Shown: positions 45,048-56,129 of the stretch, one piece after another
How positions within the stretch are numbered: position 1 is the stretch's first letter
How the letters are laid out: each line of letters starts with the position of its first letter
Assembly: GCA_034190875.2 (NCBI GenBank)
Contig: CM067344.1
Span: 18,616,612-18,680,611, forward strand
DNA length: 64,000 bases
Source of the DNA: Urechis unicinctus
Lineage: Eukaryota > Annelida > Polychaeta > Xenopneusta > Urechidae
Direction: 5' to 3'
The notes under the pieces: generated by a model
What the model was told of the DNA's origin: nothing
Databases searched by the model: none
What the model saw: only the letters and a program-made list of their open reading frames with translations
Translations under genes and position numbers: made by a program

Positions 45048-45119
45048 GGTTAAGTTAAGCGATAATAAAGGAAGACTATTGAATAACAACGACTTTCCTG
45101 TTAGCGTTGTTCTTACAAG

Positions 45120-45692
45120 ATGTCAATAAAAACGAGCATCTATCGTCCAAGACAAAAAACGGAGAGCACTGCCCCTGTTCAGGGCCCTGACCTCTCTGAA
45201 TATGCAAAAAAGGCCTATGTGGTGGATAAATCTGGCGGTGCTATGACTGGAGGCCTTAACATGCAAGGTTAAAAGATTAAAAAAATACGTCGGCTGCTTG
45301 AACTCAAATCACCAAAGGATGCTGCCTCAAAACAGTATGTCAATCGCCAGACAGAGGATGCCGTCAGGAAGAATCCGCGCGGAAGCCAATAATTACGCTT
45401 TGGGCTGAATTAAAAATGGCCCCTATTTGGATGAAGCAGGTGAACCTAGGAGTGATATGTGGGCGACTGGCGTAATATGCTCACTGATACTGATACTACA
45501 ACAGTTGTTCCTGTTATAAATGGAACAAACCAAGTGGTAGGGATTAGTAAGCCTGCTGACCGGTGGGCTGTTGTAATATCTTTAGAACAACCATTACAGC
45601 TGGAACAAGGCGCCTGTTATTAACTTTTATACAACACCTCCAAACAGAGCGGCGACTTGTTCTGTAGTATCACTCCCAATTGAACTTGACTT
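45120..45692 (+). pseudogene. Fibre/tail-like gene of element B
   Basis: Starts MSIKTSIYRPRQKTEST, and includes AYVVDKSGGAMTGGLNMQG, a repeat motif common in phage-type and viral fibres, then a stop, LKSPKDAASKQYVNRQTED, and later TDTDTTTVVPVINGTNQVVG and a beta-type tail. At least three stops or shifts. Start shared with 30542 in element A. Confidence 0.55.
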
Positions 45693-45784
45693 GTAGACTT
45701 ATAAACTCAGTATGAAACAACAACCAACCGTTCCGACGGCACTGAGCTCCCCCCACCCCCACCCCCACGAGGATTATCCAGAGC

Positions 45785-46432
45785 AGCAGCACATAGACGA
45801 CTGTCGGGGTTTTTTTTTTTTGGGGGGGGGAGGGGGCTGGAGGGGGGGGGGGGCTCAAGTGGGCCTTTTCACCATTTTAGCGGTATTTTCGTCTACCCTG
45901 ACCAGTGTTCGTCCACTTCGACTATTCTTTAGCACAGAGTGTGGCTACATGGGACCCGGGAGCCTTGGCCCCAGCCTCGTACAAAGGTCGTTTTTGCGCA
46001 CACACACCGAGAGAGACCCACAACAAGACTAATGAATCTACCACTTACACTAAAGTATCCCCCCACTTCAATGTATATTAGCCCAGTTCGACTACTGTCG
46101 GGGGTTTTTTTTGGGTGGGGGGGGGGGGAGGGGGGCTCAAGTGGGTCTTTTTCACCATACCCGGTGGTATTTCCGTCAACCGTGTTCGTCCACTTCGACT
46201 GAAAATCAATAGCCTTGTTGGGGGCTTTTGTGCGAGGCAGGGGCCAAGGCTCTCGGCCCACCCGAGCCACACTCTGTGCTCTTCGAACAGTCGAAGTAGA
46301 CGAACACCGTTAAAAATTAGTCAAGGTGGACGAAAATACTGCTAAAATGGTAGAAAGGCCCACTTGAGCCCCCCCCCCCCCCCTCGAGCCCCCCCCCCCC
46401 CCCCCCCAAACGACAGTCGTCTATGTGCTGCT
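45785..46432. mobile_element. 648-bp foldback element with AGAGC duplication
   Basis: It begins AGCAGCACATAGACGACTG and ends with the reverse complement; AGAGC flanks both sides (45780-45784, 46433-46437). The inverted arms extend about 200 bp, and the left-arm word group (G-run, CTCAAGTGGG, GTGTTCGTCCACTTCGACT) is repeated again at 46090-46200. Long G and C runs lie in each arm. No real gene; all frames inside are by-products. Confidence 0.8.
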
Positions 46433-46559
46433 AGAGCACTCTCCTATTGGTTGAATGAGATCAGCTTCAAGAAGCAATACCTCGAGAAAGAGATTGAAAA
46501 ATAGTGGGCTTTGTGCAAGTAATATAGGCGTACAGTTAACTCAGTGGATGCAGTAGACA

Positions 46560-46925
46560 GCTTTAGTTACTGTTGGTATGTGTCTTGGCACAGGTGGCGT
46601 AGATGTAATGTCTTCAATAGTTGCCATTCCTATTGTCTCTGTGCTACTTGGGCCGCTTGTGGGCTACTTGGAATCGTCGGCGACTGACCATCGAGGTGAA
46701 AAAACATGATCAGATTTGCGTTCTTGTGCAGAGTAAATTGGATACCATTTCTTACACAAAATATACCCAAATGAAGGGGGAAATTACTGCTACATCTGTC
46801 AAAGCATACCAGACTGTTTCAATCGATGAAAAAACCCACTGATCCAACGTGGGAAAGACGAAGCATTAGAAAGCATCAGAAAAAAGGGTGCTCCTGTTTC
46901 TAGACCGTCCAGCAGACTGTGAATG
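46560..46925 (+). pseudogene. Further element B gene, frame-broken
   Basis: A hydrophobic start (SSIVAIPIVSVLLGPLVGYL) is followed in the next frame by KKHDQICVLVQSKLDTIS and, after the end of that frame, by PLIQRGKDEALESIRKKGA. I recognise this order (membrane segment, KH-x-KI-type helix, IQRGRDEA end) from proteins linked to similar elements in other animals. It marks the far end of element B. Two frame changes. Confidence 0.5.
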
Positions 46926-47106
46926 ATATAAACCACCTCAATACGCGCTGACTTTTACGAACCGTATATAACGACCTATTAAATAAACGCAACAGGGGCT
47001 AAGATCTGACCGCACGAGAGAGGACACAGTGGGAAGGCGGGGCTTAGGCCAGCAGCGTGTCGGCAAGGTGTGGGTCGTGGCACGCGAATATGTCTGGACA
47101 GCGGGA

Positions 47107-47340
47107 CATCAAACTACTTTGAAGCATAGACCCAAGAACCTTGCACCAATACAAGAAATAGTATTGACAAATTCCCATTATACAACCTCGTTGCTTATTC
47201 ATGTTACAGTGCGGCACCAAAGAAACTACTTTGAAGCGTAGCCCTCAGAACTTCGCACCAATATAAGACTTCATTGTCAATTTATCTCAAACGAGAATTA
47301 GTAATGACAAATTCACATCATACAATCGTGTTCTATGATA
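47107..47340. repeat. Diverged tandem repeat
   Basis: Two copies of a unit of about 120 bp share AAACTACTTTGAAGC, CACCAATA and ATGACAAATTC-type words. Much diverged. Confidence 0.5.
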
Positions 47341-47653
47341 TACCATGCGTAACATGCTGTCTGATGCGTGTGATGCTCAATATCTATGAACTATTTGCAG
47401 TGATACAAGGAAATGGACAACCGTTAATAACGCTATCACGCCTTCCTTGTTTGTCATCCTGAGCGTCTCGTAAAAGATATTCACCTGCTCAAAAAAGTAC
47501 TCGCCGAGTATAGATGAAATATTCACACCTTGCTAGTAACGTCACAGGGAATGTTTCGGTATGAATACAACAGCGATTTTCACTGTTGGTATATTTGATG
47601 CTTGCATCTGTTACTCGTTACTTTCGATAGCAGCTCACTAAAAGTATAACATC

Positions 47654-48440
47654 ATGGAAGCCAAGGAAATTATAAACCGTGTTGGCCTGTCAACATGTGA
47701 AGGGTGTGAGGCGGGTTGCGGCGATAATCAGACAGACATTCACTGTCATATATGTCCACCATCAAAATTTAAACCAACATGCAGAAACAAGGTTCTCTCT
47801 CACCTGGAGAAACATTTTTTGGGGAAAGCAAGGTAATCTCACTCTAGGACCTTACAGAGTGACCACTTGCCCCCAGTCATGTCAAGGAGAACGCCAGCGC
47901 GATTGGTGTAACAGAAACTATGAACGTCTTGACATCAATGATAGGGAATTAACCGAAATCAAAAAAAAGTAGCCATGAGAAACAAGAGAAAACAGACATC
48001 AGGCCCATCCAACACCTAAAAAAATGAAAGTTATCAATTTCTCTTCCCCTGCCAACTAGTGAGATGTGCCACTTAATCTTGGTTTGGCTGGTTGGAGAGG
48101 CACGCTCGAGAAATGCATTGAACGGAACAAAATAAACTGAAAAAGACATTGAAACAGCTCGGTTCTTATACGAAACAAATTACTTCACGATTCCATAAAT
48201 TTAGATTAGTAAAGGGGTATTTTGACAATGAGGGTTGGCTAGAGGTGCTAGGAATGTTGAAGGTCAAGAGGCAAGTAGTGGTGTGGATGTGCTTAGGGTG
48301 TAATCAAAATATTTACAGGGGACAATCAACACTAGCATGTGATTGGTGTCTAGAGTGGTATCACTTACAATGTGCATTGTGATTAACTAGGTCGCCGAGA
48401 AGCCAAACTTGGTTCTGTTCCGTTTGCAAATCATAATGTA
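47654..48440 (+). pseudogene. Zinc-finger and PHD-finger relic
   Basis: The first part (47654-47836) has CEGCEAGCGD and HCHICPPSKFKPTCRNKVLS with a closing H-x3-H, a zinc-binding pattern seen N-terminally in transposon-linked animal proteins. After a degraded gap, 48260-48438 carries a PHD-type finger (WMCLGCNQNI, LACDWCLEWYHLQC, WFCSVC). An in-frame TGA (48380-48382) sits between the WYHLQC and WFCSVC parts, where one base change would give Trp. C48 proteases of this kind are often followed by PHD fingers, so it may be a relic of such a gene. Confidence 0.5.
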
Positions 48441-49277
48441 TTCTTTAACTTGTACATACTGAATGCATGGTAGTATTATGTGTATGTAAATATTTTGTAC
48501 TGTTGAATATTTTACACTTACAGAATAAATGGTGATGCGTATCACAACAAATGTGATAACTGTTATTCATTACCTGTGGCGATAGCACCTCCTACCAAAA
48601 CCCGCCCGTCCTGATGGTTCTCACCACCTCGCTCTTCGCGCTGAGCCTGACCCGTTCGCCTGACGCTTGCAAACTAACGTGTCGGTGTCGGGCCCGTTGG
48701 GGGTCGGACCTGACACAAAGATCTTGTTATAATATGATACCCGACTCGGACGTTTCAGTTGTGAAGATAGCGACACGCGCGCCACCTGGTTTCGTAAAAT
48801 GTTAACACAAGCGCGTGGCTCAATGCTAAAAGATCGATCCGCGATGGTATGTTCACAAAAATACCGTTGTATTTCTAAAATTTACAGACATTTCGATTTA
48901 ACCAACACAAGCAAATCAAAAGCCAGCTCCTTTTGATACCTTTTAATCAATTTGTTTGGCGATTAATTCCCTACAATATTTTATGAACGTGCTTTTCGCA
49001 TTTAAACATTCTATTCATTATCACATATAGCAATGATGTGCATAATACCTTGTACAAAAGCAGTGATATACAAAATATGTAGCATATATGGTATATTGAT
49101 ATTGATATACGTCAAATATTAAATTTTGAATTTTCGCATTTGTTGGTTAGTTATCTCTCAACCCCGGGTGGATATTCCGCCAATGAGGTGATCCACTGAA
49201 TGATAGTTTCTCAATTTATGTCAAACCTGGTCAGGCAGTAACACTGGTTTGGTAAGCCCCACAAGCAGGGTCTGGGC
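48441..49277. other. Intergenic, nothing recognised
   Basis: AT-rich, no coding signal. Confidence 0.4.
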
Positions 49278-50099
49278 TAGCTCCGGTCGTAACGGTAACA
49301 TGAATTTATACCGTTACGAAGAGTTCATCAAACACAAGTCGGCGAGATCTTGTTTGGGTTGAAGGGCTATATTTCGCACCTAGAAAATTACATATATCAA
49401 GAGCCTTTACAAAAAATAGACCTTTCGCTCCAAAAAACTTACCACCACTCGACGCTATTCTTCAATAAATGCCATCGATAGTTCGTTTCCGAACAAATCG
49501 CGATACGAAGTCTGCCATTTTGGAAACTATTAATTCTCGCGATTTCCCGCATTGCCTTAGCATCCCAAGTGGGGGGCACTTACCCTAACTCGGATAGGGG
49601 TGTGCCGCGGGACCTCGAAAACCCGTACCCGTTGTACTCGTTGAGAATGAGAAAAAGTATACTCCATCGTACAAGGTATTATGCGAATGTCTAACCCGTC
49701 GTAAAAGTCGAGATGTCGAAAAAAAAACCCCCCCCTTCGTTCGGCACATGTATACTATATCTTTACACTTAAGTGCCCCCCCCCCCCCACACGGGCTTAG
49801 CATGAGTCGTCGTCTTTCTGTGCATGCGCAGTGCATGTGGTCTTGAACTTGTAAACAAACATGTTGCTGTGTTTCTGACTTTTTACCGCTTCCCAAATTG
49901 ATCAAACTATAAATAATTACCATGGATGAAATCCCCCACCGAAAAGGGATAAAATCGTCCGTAAAACATCATTGCATTCTATAACTCCATCACTTGTGTA
50001 TGTTTGGTGTTTGGTAGTTGTCTGAATCGATCTAAAAATATTCGCGTTGCGTTGTTTCGAGAAACGGTAAGACGTCTACCCAGACGTCTTGTAGGGCTA
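49278..50099 (+). mobile_element. R1 repeat, long copy 2 (complete)
   Basis: Starts TAGCTCCGGTCGTAACGG with an inverted-repeat hairpin (CGTAACGGTA ... TACCGTTACG), and ends with the stem-loop GACGTC...GACGTC plus GTAGGGCTA. It contains a G-run MITE. About 95% similar by eye to copy 1 in the shared part. No gene. Confidence 0.8.
49571..49788. mobile_element. G-run MITE, copy in R1
   Basis: GGGGGGCACTTA ... TAAGTGCCCCCC ends; C-run longer than in the 37062 copy. Confidence 0.75.
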
Positions 50100-50338
50100 G
50101 GTCTGGGCAAGCTGACACTCACTACTGTTATTCTAGGTAGTAAATGTATACCTTATCTTAAAGTTTTTGTTGGGTTTTCATGTTCAGCATTATTTGAATT
50201 ACAAGTAAAATTAATTAGATAATTTCATTTAGTGAATGTTGATGCACAAGCTCTTTGCATTCTGTATTCTTTAGCAACTTTCTATACTTGTGTGGACTTT
50301 TTATACAGAAGCTGGGAAAATGAACCACCCAGATGTAG

Positions 50339-50705
50339 GCTGGTATCCGGCTGTGGCTAAAGAATGCCCGTGACAGGGATGGCGGACGAAAGATGCGGGC
50401 CCAACAGAAAGCTGGCAAGTGATATCATATTCTGTTTTCCCACAGGGTAATTCACTTCATTTATGAAGTAATATGTTTGATATCTTGGCATCCTAATTAT
50501 TCACCAACCGCATGTTGCTATTTCACCGTGTGATTGGTAATTTAATACCAACCTTTCAGTGAAAAAATTATATATAAATATGATTATTGTTAATCGAAAA
50601 TCTTCACGTCTACTTGATTACAGGAAACGGAAAGAAGTGCCACGGATAACTAGGCTCTCGTCGCTTATTGAATCGAGCGATTTGTCATCAGAGGAAGAAA
50701 TTTAG
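50339..50705 (+). CDS. Possible two terminal exons, basic small protein
   Basis: Exon 50339-50418 (acceptor GATGTAG, donor CAA|GTGATA) and exon 50624-50705 (acceptor GATTACAG) join in frame to 53 residues: GIRLWLKNARDRDGGRKMRA and, after the junction, a basic then acidic Ser-rich tail ending SSEEEI and TAG. The first acceptor lacks a good pyrimidine tract. No domain recognised. Confidence 0.25.
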
Positions 50706-51444
50706 TTTTTATAATAAACTAGTTGAAATGTTTTGTTGCTTTTCGTTCTTTGGATATTAGTTTGAGGCAATTGGACCATCGACTTGCCACTGCTAGTGGC
50801 CGAGGGCCGACGACTATTAGATGATCACCCCACTGGTGGGCGATCGGTGATAGCCAACCGGTGCAGGCGCTCGTGGGCCACCGATGGCCCATCAGCGATG
50901 TGCTATCGGGGAAAGCTATGATCTAAGATCAAACCGATGAATTTTATGGTTTGTTTTGTGGTACTAAGCCGGGTTGTTGTTAATTTTCAAAGTAAAATCG
51001 GTAGGAAAAGAAAACAGTAAAAAGAACAATAAGGATTGGCGCGAAATACACAAGATGGCCGCCTTAAGTTTCAAATAAGTTTGAGACGCGGACGCCAAAC
51101 ATAAAGCAGACACGCATTGTTACTTAGGAAGTAAGATGCAGAGAAAAAAATAAGATGTTTGATGATATGTCAAACTGTTGGAAAATGGAAAAGCACTGAA
51201 TACGAACTGCTGTCGAAGCGGATAACCGACAATGTTCCAAAAATGAAAATGAAAATGGCGAAAATAAACCTGGTTGAAGGCGAAGAGAGAATCGCTGGTG
51301 TAGAACGTTGGGAGTAGTCGGTGACTTGGATAGGAGCGGCGAGTAGAATATGGTATGATTGCAGGCTGGTTTTGAAGTCTATGTAACGGTACGTTTTTTG
51401 TTCCCGGAGCAATACTCCACATGGTCAAAGTTATATAATATGTG
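50706..51444. other. Intergenic, nothing recognised
   Basis: No supported gene. Near 50790-50920 GC-rich words around GGTGGGCGATCGG could be part of a repeat. Confidence 0.35.
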
Positions 51445-52880
51445 TACATGATTAACATCTTTTTCCTGAGGGATGTATTCTCTCCGTTTATGGCAGTGGC
51501 GAACGAGCGTAGCATGCTACCCTTTAGGACTACTGTGATAGGGGCAGGGCAGGAGTGTGTGGTGTCCAGCGTTCTGCGGAAACGAAAACAGTACCCAGTG
51601 ACAACCATAGTAGAAGGCACGCATCGCCTAGAGAATGACAAGTCCGTACTTGTCGAGCGTATGTTAGTTGACCCCAGAAGACACAAGAGGACGGTACCTC
51701 TGCGGATGTATAACCCCGGACGTGACGTAGTTGTACTAGAAAAGGGACTCGTGGCTACTATTCTGTCTTATATAGACCGAGAATCACCGCCCAGCCGAAA
51801 GGTGTCACCGTACAAGAGATTAGCGGCGTAGCTCCCGCAACGAAAAACAGATCCCACATCATGTGCAGGCCATATATGAGACCGGTTGTCGATATTTGTG
51901 CGAGGGTGAACACTCCAAGTTTATTGTTGGAATTCGCCGACGTATTTACCATGGGGCCCCATGACGTGGGCAGGACTATTCACCTCAACGAAATGCCTAT
52001 GAATCAACCGCCGCGTAACATGGCACTCCACAATCGGGACGCTGCGATCAGGATACTGGAAAATTGGGTTGAGGCTTAAAATAGGCTGATTTTTGTACCA
52101 GGGAGATTATTTGAGTGGGAATTGGTGCCTTCAGGTCGTGCAATGCCCCAGCCACGTTTCAACGCCTTATAGACCGGGTCCTATTGGGAATGCAATGGCA
52201 AACGTTTTATCTTGACGATGTTTGGCCAGCCGAACGGTCGATGACATGACCGCTTAGGGCAATTTTTCTTACGGCTTCGATCAGCCGGGCTGAAGTTGCA
52301 TCCAGAAAAGTGTGCGTTATTTCAGAAGAGGGTCTTTTTTTTTTTTGGGGGGGGGGGGCATATTATTTCTGAGGTAGGGGTGGCCACAAACCCTGAGATA
52401 ATTGAGGCTGTTAAAGTATGGCCCACCCCAGTGAACGTCCGTGAGGTACAACAGTTCTTGGGGTTAGCGGGGCACTATAGGCGGTTTATGCTGAATTACG
52501 CCAAAGTTGCACACCCGCTGACTGCTCTGATGCAGAAAGGTGTTCCGTTCATATTCAACGAATCATGCTTGCAAACCTTTGATGAACTTGGGGGTAAGTT
52601 GGTGACTGCCCCACTATACGCGCGATGAGGGTTTGATGTAACTGGATACTGATGCAAGTAGCTATGCCATCTGGGCCGTAATATCTCAGGTACAGGATGG
52701 GGAAGAAAGGGTCATCGCGTACGCAAGTCAACGTCGCTTACATCGATTGGTCCAACTGAAAGACCCAGAAGGGCAGTTAGCCAAGTGGTTAGAGAATCTG
52801 GGAGCGATCAACTTTAAGGTTGAACATAGGGCGGGCAAGGTACATACAAATGCAGATGTCTCGGAGGCCATGTAGAGAAA
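51445..52880 (+). pseudogene. Second Gypsy pol, 5' and middle part
   Basis: The 51442-51831 frame has the linker between protease and RT (VEGTHRLENDKSVLVERMLV, VPLRMYNPGRDVVVLEKG). Then LLLEFADVFTMGPHDVGRT opens the RT region; APATFQRLIDRVLLGMQW and FYLDDV are RT fragments in another frame, followed by LHPEKCALF. Frame 52296-52628 has the connection domain with VREVQQFLGLAGHYRRFM. RNase H remains are in pieces, and KVEHRAGKVHTNADV ends the recognisable part. Full of stops; it continues at 57764 beyond the nested insertions. Confidence 0.8.
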
Positions 52881-53384
52881 GTTGCTCTTGTTTGACACTC
52901 GTTGATCCAGGAACATCACCACAACCGGCCGGGGTAGACTGCACGATGCAATGCGAGTTATAAGGGGAAGTCAGATGCAAAGATATCGGGGCCGTAGCCC
53001 TTTCTGACCGTGAGAAGCCTGTTTGCGTCGCGCGCGGTGGCATCTGATGGAGCTGAGAGGTAGCAATTGGCAGATAGCCAAAAAGAGATGTATTGTCTCA
53101 GTATTTCCAGCATTATGATATCATTGATCTGTATTAGGACGATAAATTTTTCACAGTTGATACCACAGATAATGTCTCTTTGCGACCATTCCAAAACTGC
53201 ATACAGTTTTGTTGTATGACCATCCACTACTAAGCTATCACATATTTTCTGTGGGATCACAACACCTTCAGTTTTATTTTTTTGTGGGGGGGTGGGGGTA
53301 ATAAACTATCATTTAAAATGCATCGTTAATATTTCTGACAATTGATGACTAACTTACGAGTTCAGACGCAGGAAGCAATAGTCG
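52881..53384. other. Probable decayed Gypsy sequence
   Basis: Expected position of integrase N-terminal coding sequence, but I recognise none of it. A G-run lies at 53285-53297. Confidence 0.35.
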
Positions 53385-53674
53385 TCGATGGGTCTCCTCA
53401 TTCTGAGCATGCGCGATGTACCTGGGCTTGAACTTGAAAACAAGAATGGTGCTGTGTTGCGGACTTTCTACCACTTCCAAATTGATCGAACTATAACTAA
53501 TTACCATGGATGAAATCCCCCGCCACAAAGGGATAAAATTGTCCGTAAAACGTCATTGCATTCTAAAACTCCATCACTTGGGTATGTTTGGTGTTTGGTA
53601 TTTGTCTGAATCGATCTCAAAATTTATAACATTACGTCGTTTTCAAACAGAATAAGACGTCAGACGTCTTGTAG
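53385..53674 (+). mobile_element. R1 repeat, short copy inside the second Gypsy
   Basis: From the ATTCTGAGCATGCGC word onward it matches the right half of the long R1 copies, including ATTACCATGGATGAAATCCC, and ends in the stem-loop GACGTC AGACGTCTTGTAG. The last bases (GGCTA) lie at 57764-57768, after an inserted element. Confidence 0.75.
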
Positions 53675-54828
53675 CAGGTCGCAGACTGAGCGCAGAAGGA
53701 AGTACGTACCTCAAACAAAGTACGTTCCCAGTACGGCGCACCTCGCACATGACAGACATGCCGCCGCCCTCTGCTGTTTTGCATTTTATGACATCATTTT
53801 CTGAAATGTGATTGGCTTTGAACGATTTAATTATGCAAATATATTATGGCCTACATTTGAATCAAAAACTTACTGTTGTGGTGTTTTGGGGGGCATTCTG
53901 TTCAATATCAAACACCTGGTTGCTTTGTAACTCTATTTGAGAAGAACATTCTGAACACGTATATGAACATTCTCAATCAGACCCGGGTGGACAACAAGCG
54001 AGATTTGAAACAATCATGGTACGGCGAACTTCGATTGAAGTACAAGAATATCGGGTGTGCAAATGGATTGACATGGGGTGTGATGTTATCATCCATAAGT
54101 CAAAAATATGCCATACAATTTTCACGAAACTATATTTTATATAATCTAGACAACCTATGCTCCGCAAAAAGGAAGTTCTTAACTTTTCCAAACTGATACA
54201 AAAATGATTCTTGCCTCATCAATCGTCGGGAAAGACACGCGATGGCCGCCGTACTTAAAGGGCCACTAAAATGAAAATTTCACTTTCTTTAAGATTTCCA
54301 CAGTAGCAAATATGCATCAATCTAAAACCTTCTGTGCAATCCGTTTTCAAAACTTTGAACTCTAAAGTGATGAAATTCGCCGTCTAAATCGGATAATCTC
54401 GAGTAAACGATCTCCAGCGCGGCCATTACCCTATGACTCACAAAAGGAACCGCTCGGGAAGCCAGCGAGGGCTGCTGCGTCTGGAGAGGCTGGCGACCGA
54501 GACCCGCGTGAAGTTATGCTGTGCGAGGGTGGTGGCACTTTAATCGGCAGCTATTATTTTTGCTTCGCAGCGCACCTTCGTCGCGCATTCTACACATCAT
54601 CAGATCGCTCCGATGCGCGCGTTCGCTGTTAGTACCCCCCCCCCATCCCCCCCACTTGTCAGACGACTCCGCTATCATTTTTTGCGTTCATTTCAGCATC
54701 TTGTTGCTTTTTTTTCACTCGAGCGTTGGTTTTGTGGAACTTTCAAACTTTTTACCTGCGACGATAAATCTACTGTTTTGAGATACTTGAGAATATCACT
54801 GTATGAAGTTCAACTGTCACCTGTCATC

Positions 54829-56048
54829 ATGCCAGAGAAATGTGTTGCCAAATGGTGCTGTAACACAGCCAGTAGGGGTGTGTCAGTGTTCGCATTCCCT
54901 GAAGCAACCCACAGGCAGTGGAAGCAGTTCGTTTGTATCAAGTAGCCCAACAGACCAAGAGTCGATCGGGTACTCCCTTCAAGAGGGAGCGTAAGCTTCA
55001 CTTGGTTCATAAGAGCTAGTATCAAGCAAAAATGGAACCACACATTAAAAGATATGCGAAAGCCTTTCTTATGCTCTGAGCACTTCACTGGAAGCTGCAT
55101 CAAGACTCAAAGAGTGCAGTGAACTCCAGCCATGGATAAAATCTATTTCCAACCACCTGTACTGGTGTGCTAGGTCCTCACTTGGTCATGCTAGTAAGGA
55201 GCTAACAGTAGCCAAATGGCAATCTGTTGCCTACCATGTACAGGATAAGCACACTGGTTATAGTGATTTATACCCTGCATGTGAGCATGACACACTTGAT
55301 CAAGAGACCAGCAGGAAGAAACAATGGATTAAGCCCAGTAAGTTAATGTCATGTCAATGAAAATTAAACATTGAAGGTAGTACAAACTCAATGAACCATA
55401 CTAACACTTACTGCTGGCTTTGTGTGATCAGACACCAAGGCAGCTGAGAAATTGAATTGGAGGATATCATCACCAACAAACTACTGTGCCGTGGCATAAG
55501 GAAACTTAGCCCCCTATATCAAACATCATCAGTTGAAGCATTTCATTCAACCATCCTCCACTTCTCCCCTAAAATGATTGTATATCCTTACATGGGTATG
55601 CTTATCAGGTAAAGTCTTAATAATAACATATTTTCAATATGAAGCCAGTACCAATTCAAGTGGATGTAATTGATTATGTTTTGTTTCAATGTTTGTAGAC
55701 TCTATTTGGCTGGGATGCATTTCAATGAGAACAGTTGTCGAACACAGGCAGTTAACAAGAAAGGGGAGCCAATTTATCCCATCAAGTATCCCAAGTACAA
55801 GAAAGGAGACTACATTGTCAAGGCCAAAAAAAGAGAACAAAGTTTCGGTAAGAATTTAACAATTTACTTTGTATATATATACTTACAGATCAGAGACACT
55901 AATAATGAAATATGTGATGAGTAAGCATATAATAATATAAAACTGTATTATATTATTTTCAGACTATGTGAACATCTTGAACAATTTCTTGTTCAATGAA
56001 GTTGCTGTCAACCCAAAGAAGTTTGCACATCTGCTTGATGAGTTTTGA
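54829..56048 (+). pseudogene. THAP-domain transposon protein
   Basis: Starts MPEKCVAKWCCNTASRGVSV, a THAP zinc-finger start (C-x4-C; then FPEATHRQWKQF). A TAG at 54943-54945 breaks the THAP domain, whose second half (LCSEHFTGSCIK) lies near 55071-55106. Later exons have ARSSLGHASKELTVAKWQSV, YHVQDKH, LYQTSSVEAFHSTILHFSPK, MGMLIR, LYLAGMHFNENSCRTQAV, and end in NNFLFNEVAVNPKKFAHLLD and a TGA. The wording matches a THAP-linked transposase-like family that is widespread in animals. Several stops, so it is inactive unless the exon model is wrong at the THAP exon. Confidence 0.65.
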
Positions 56049-56129
56049 TGTTCCTCCACCAATGTGCTCTTCATATGTCAGACCTGACAAAGCCACAGCT
56101 GTACTCCTACATAGTTCAAGATTTAAATG

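Larger units (their letters stand above)
38274..46925. mobile_element. Polinton/adintovirus-like element B, decayed
   Basis: Same gene order and orientation as element A: PolB, integrase and candidate capsid on the minus strand; coiled-coil membrane protein, fibre-like genes and a further gene on the plus strand, with the Cys-cluster gene on the minus strand between them. It is interrupted by a SINE in PolB and a foldback element between two plus-strand genes. It keeps parts that A has lost and the reverse. Ends are gene limits; TIRs were not found. Confidence 0.75.

Noticed and set aside
45670-46345. Several 60-110 residue frames on both strands with Pro and Gly runs
   Set aside because: They come from the G/C homopolymers and inverted arms of the foldback element.
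53641-53680. Helitron end (stem-loop near a CTRR terminus)
   Set aside because: The R1 right ends close in CTA followed by variable bases, and the left ends are hairpins rather than TC, so the Helitron rule is not met.
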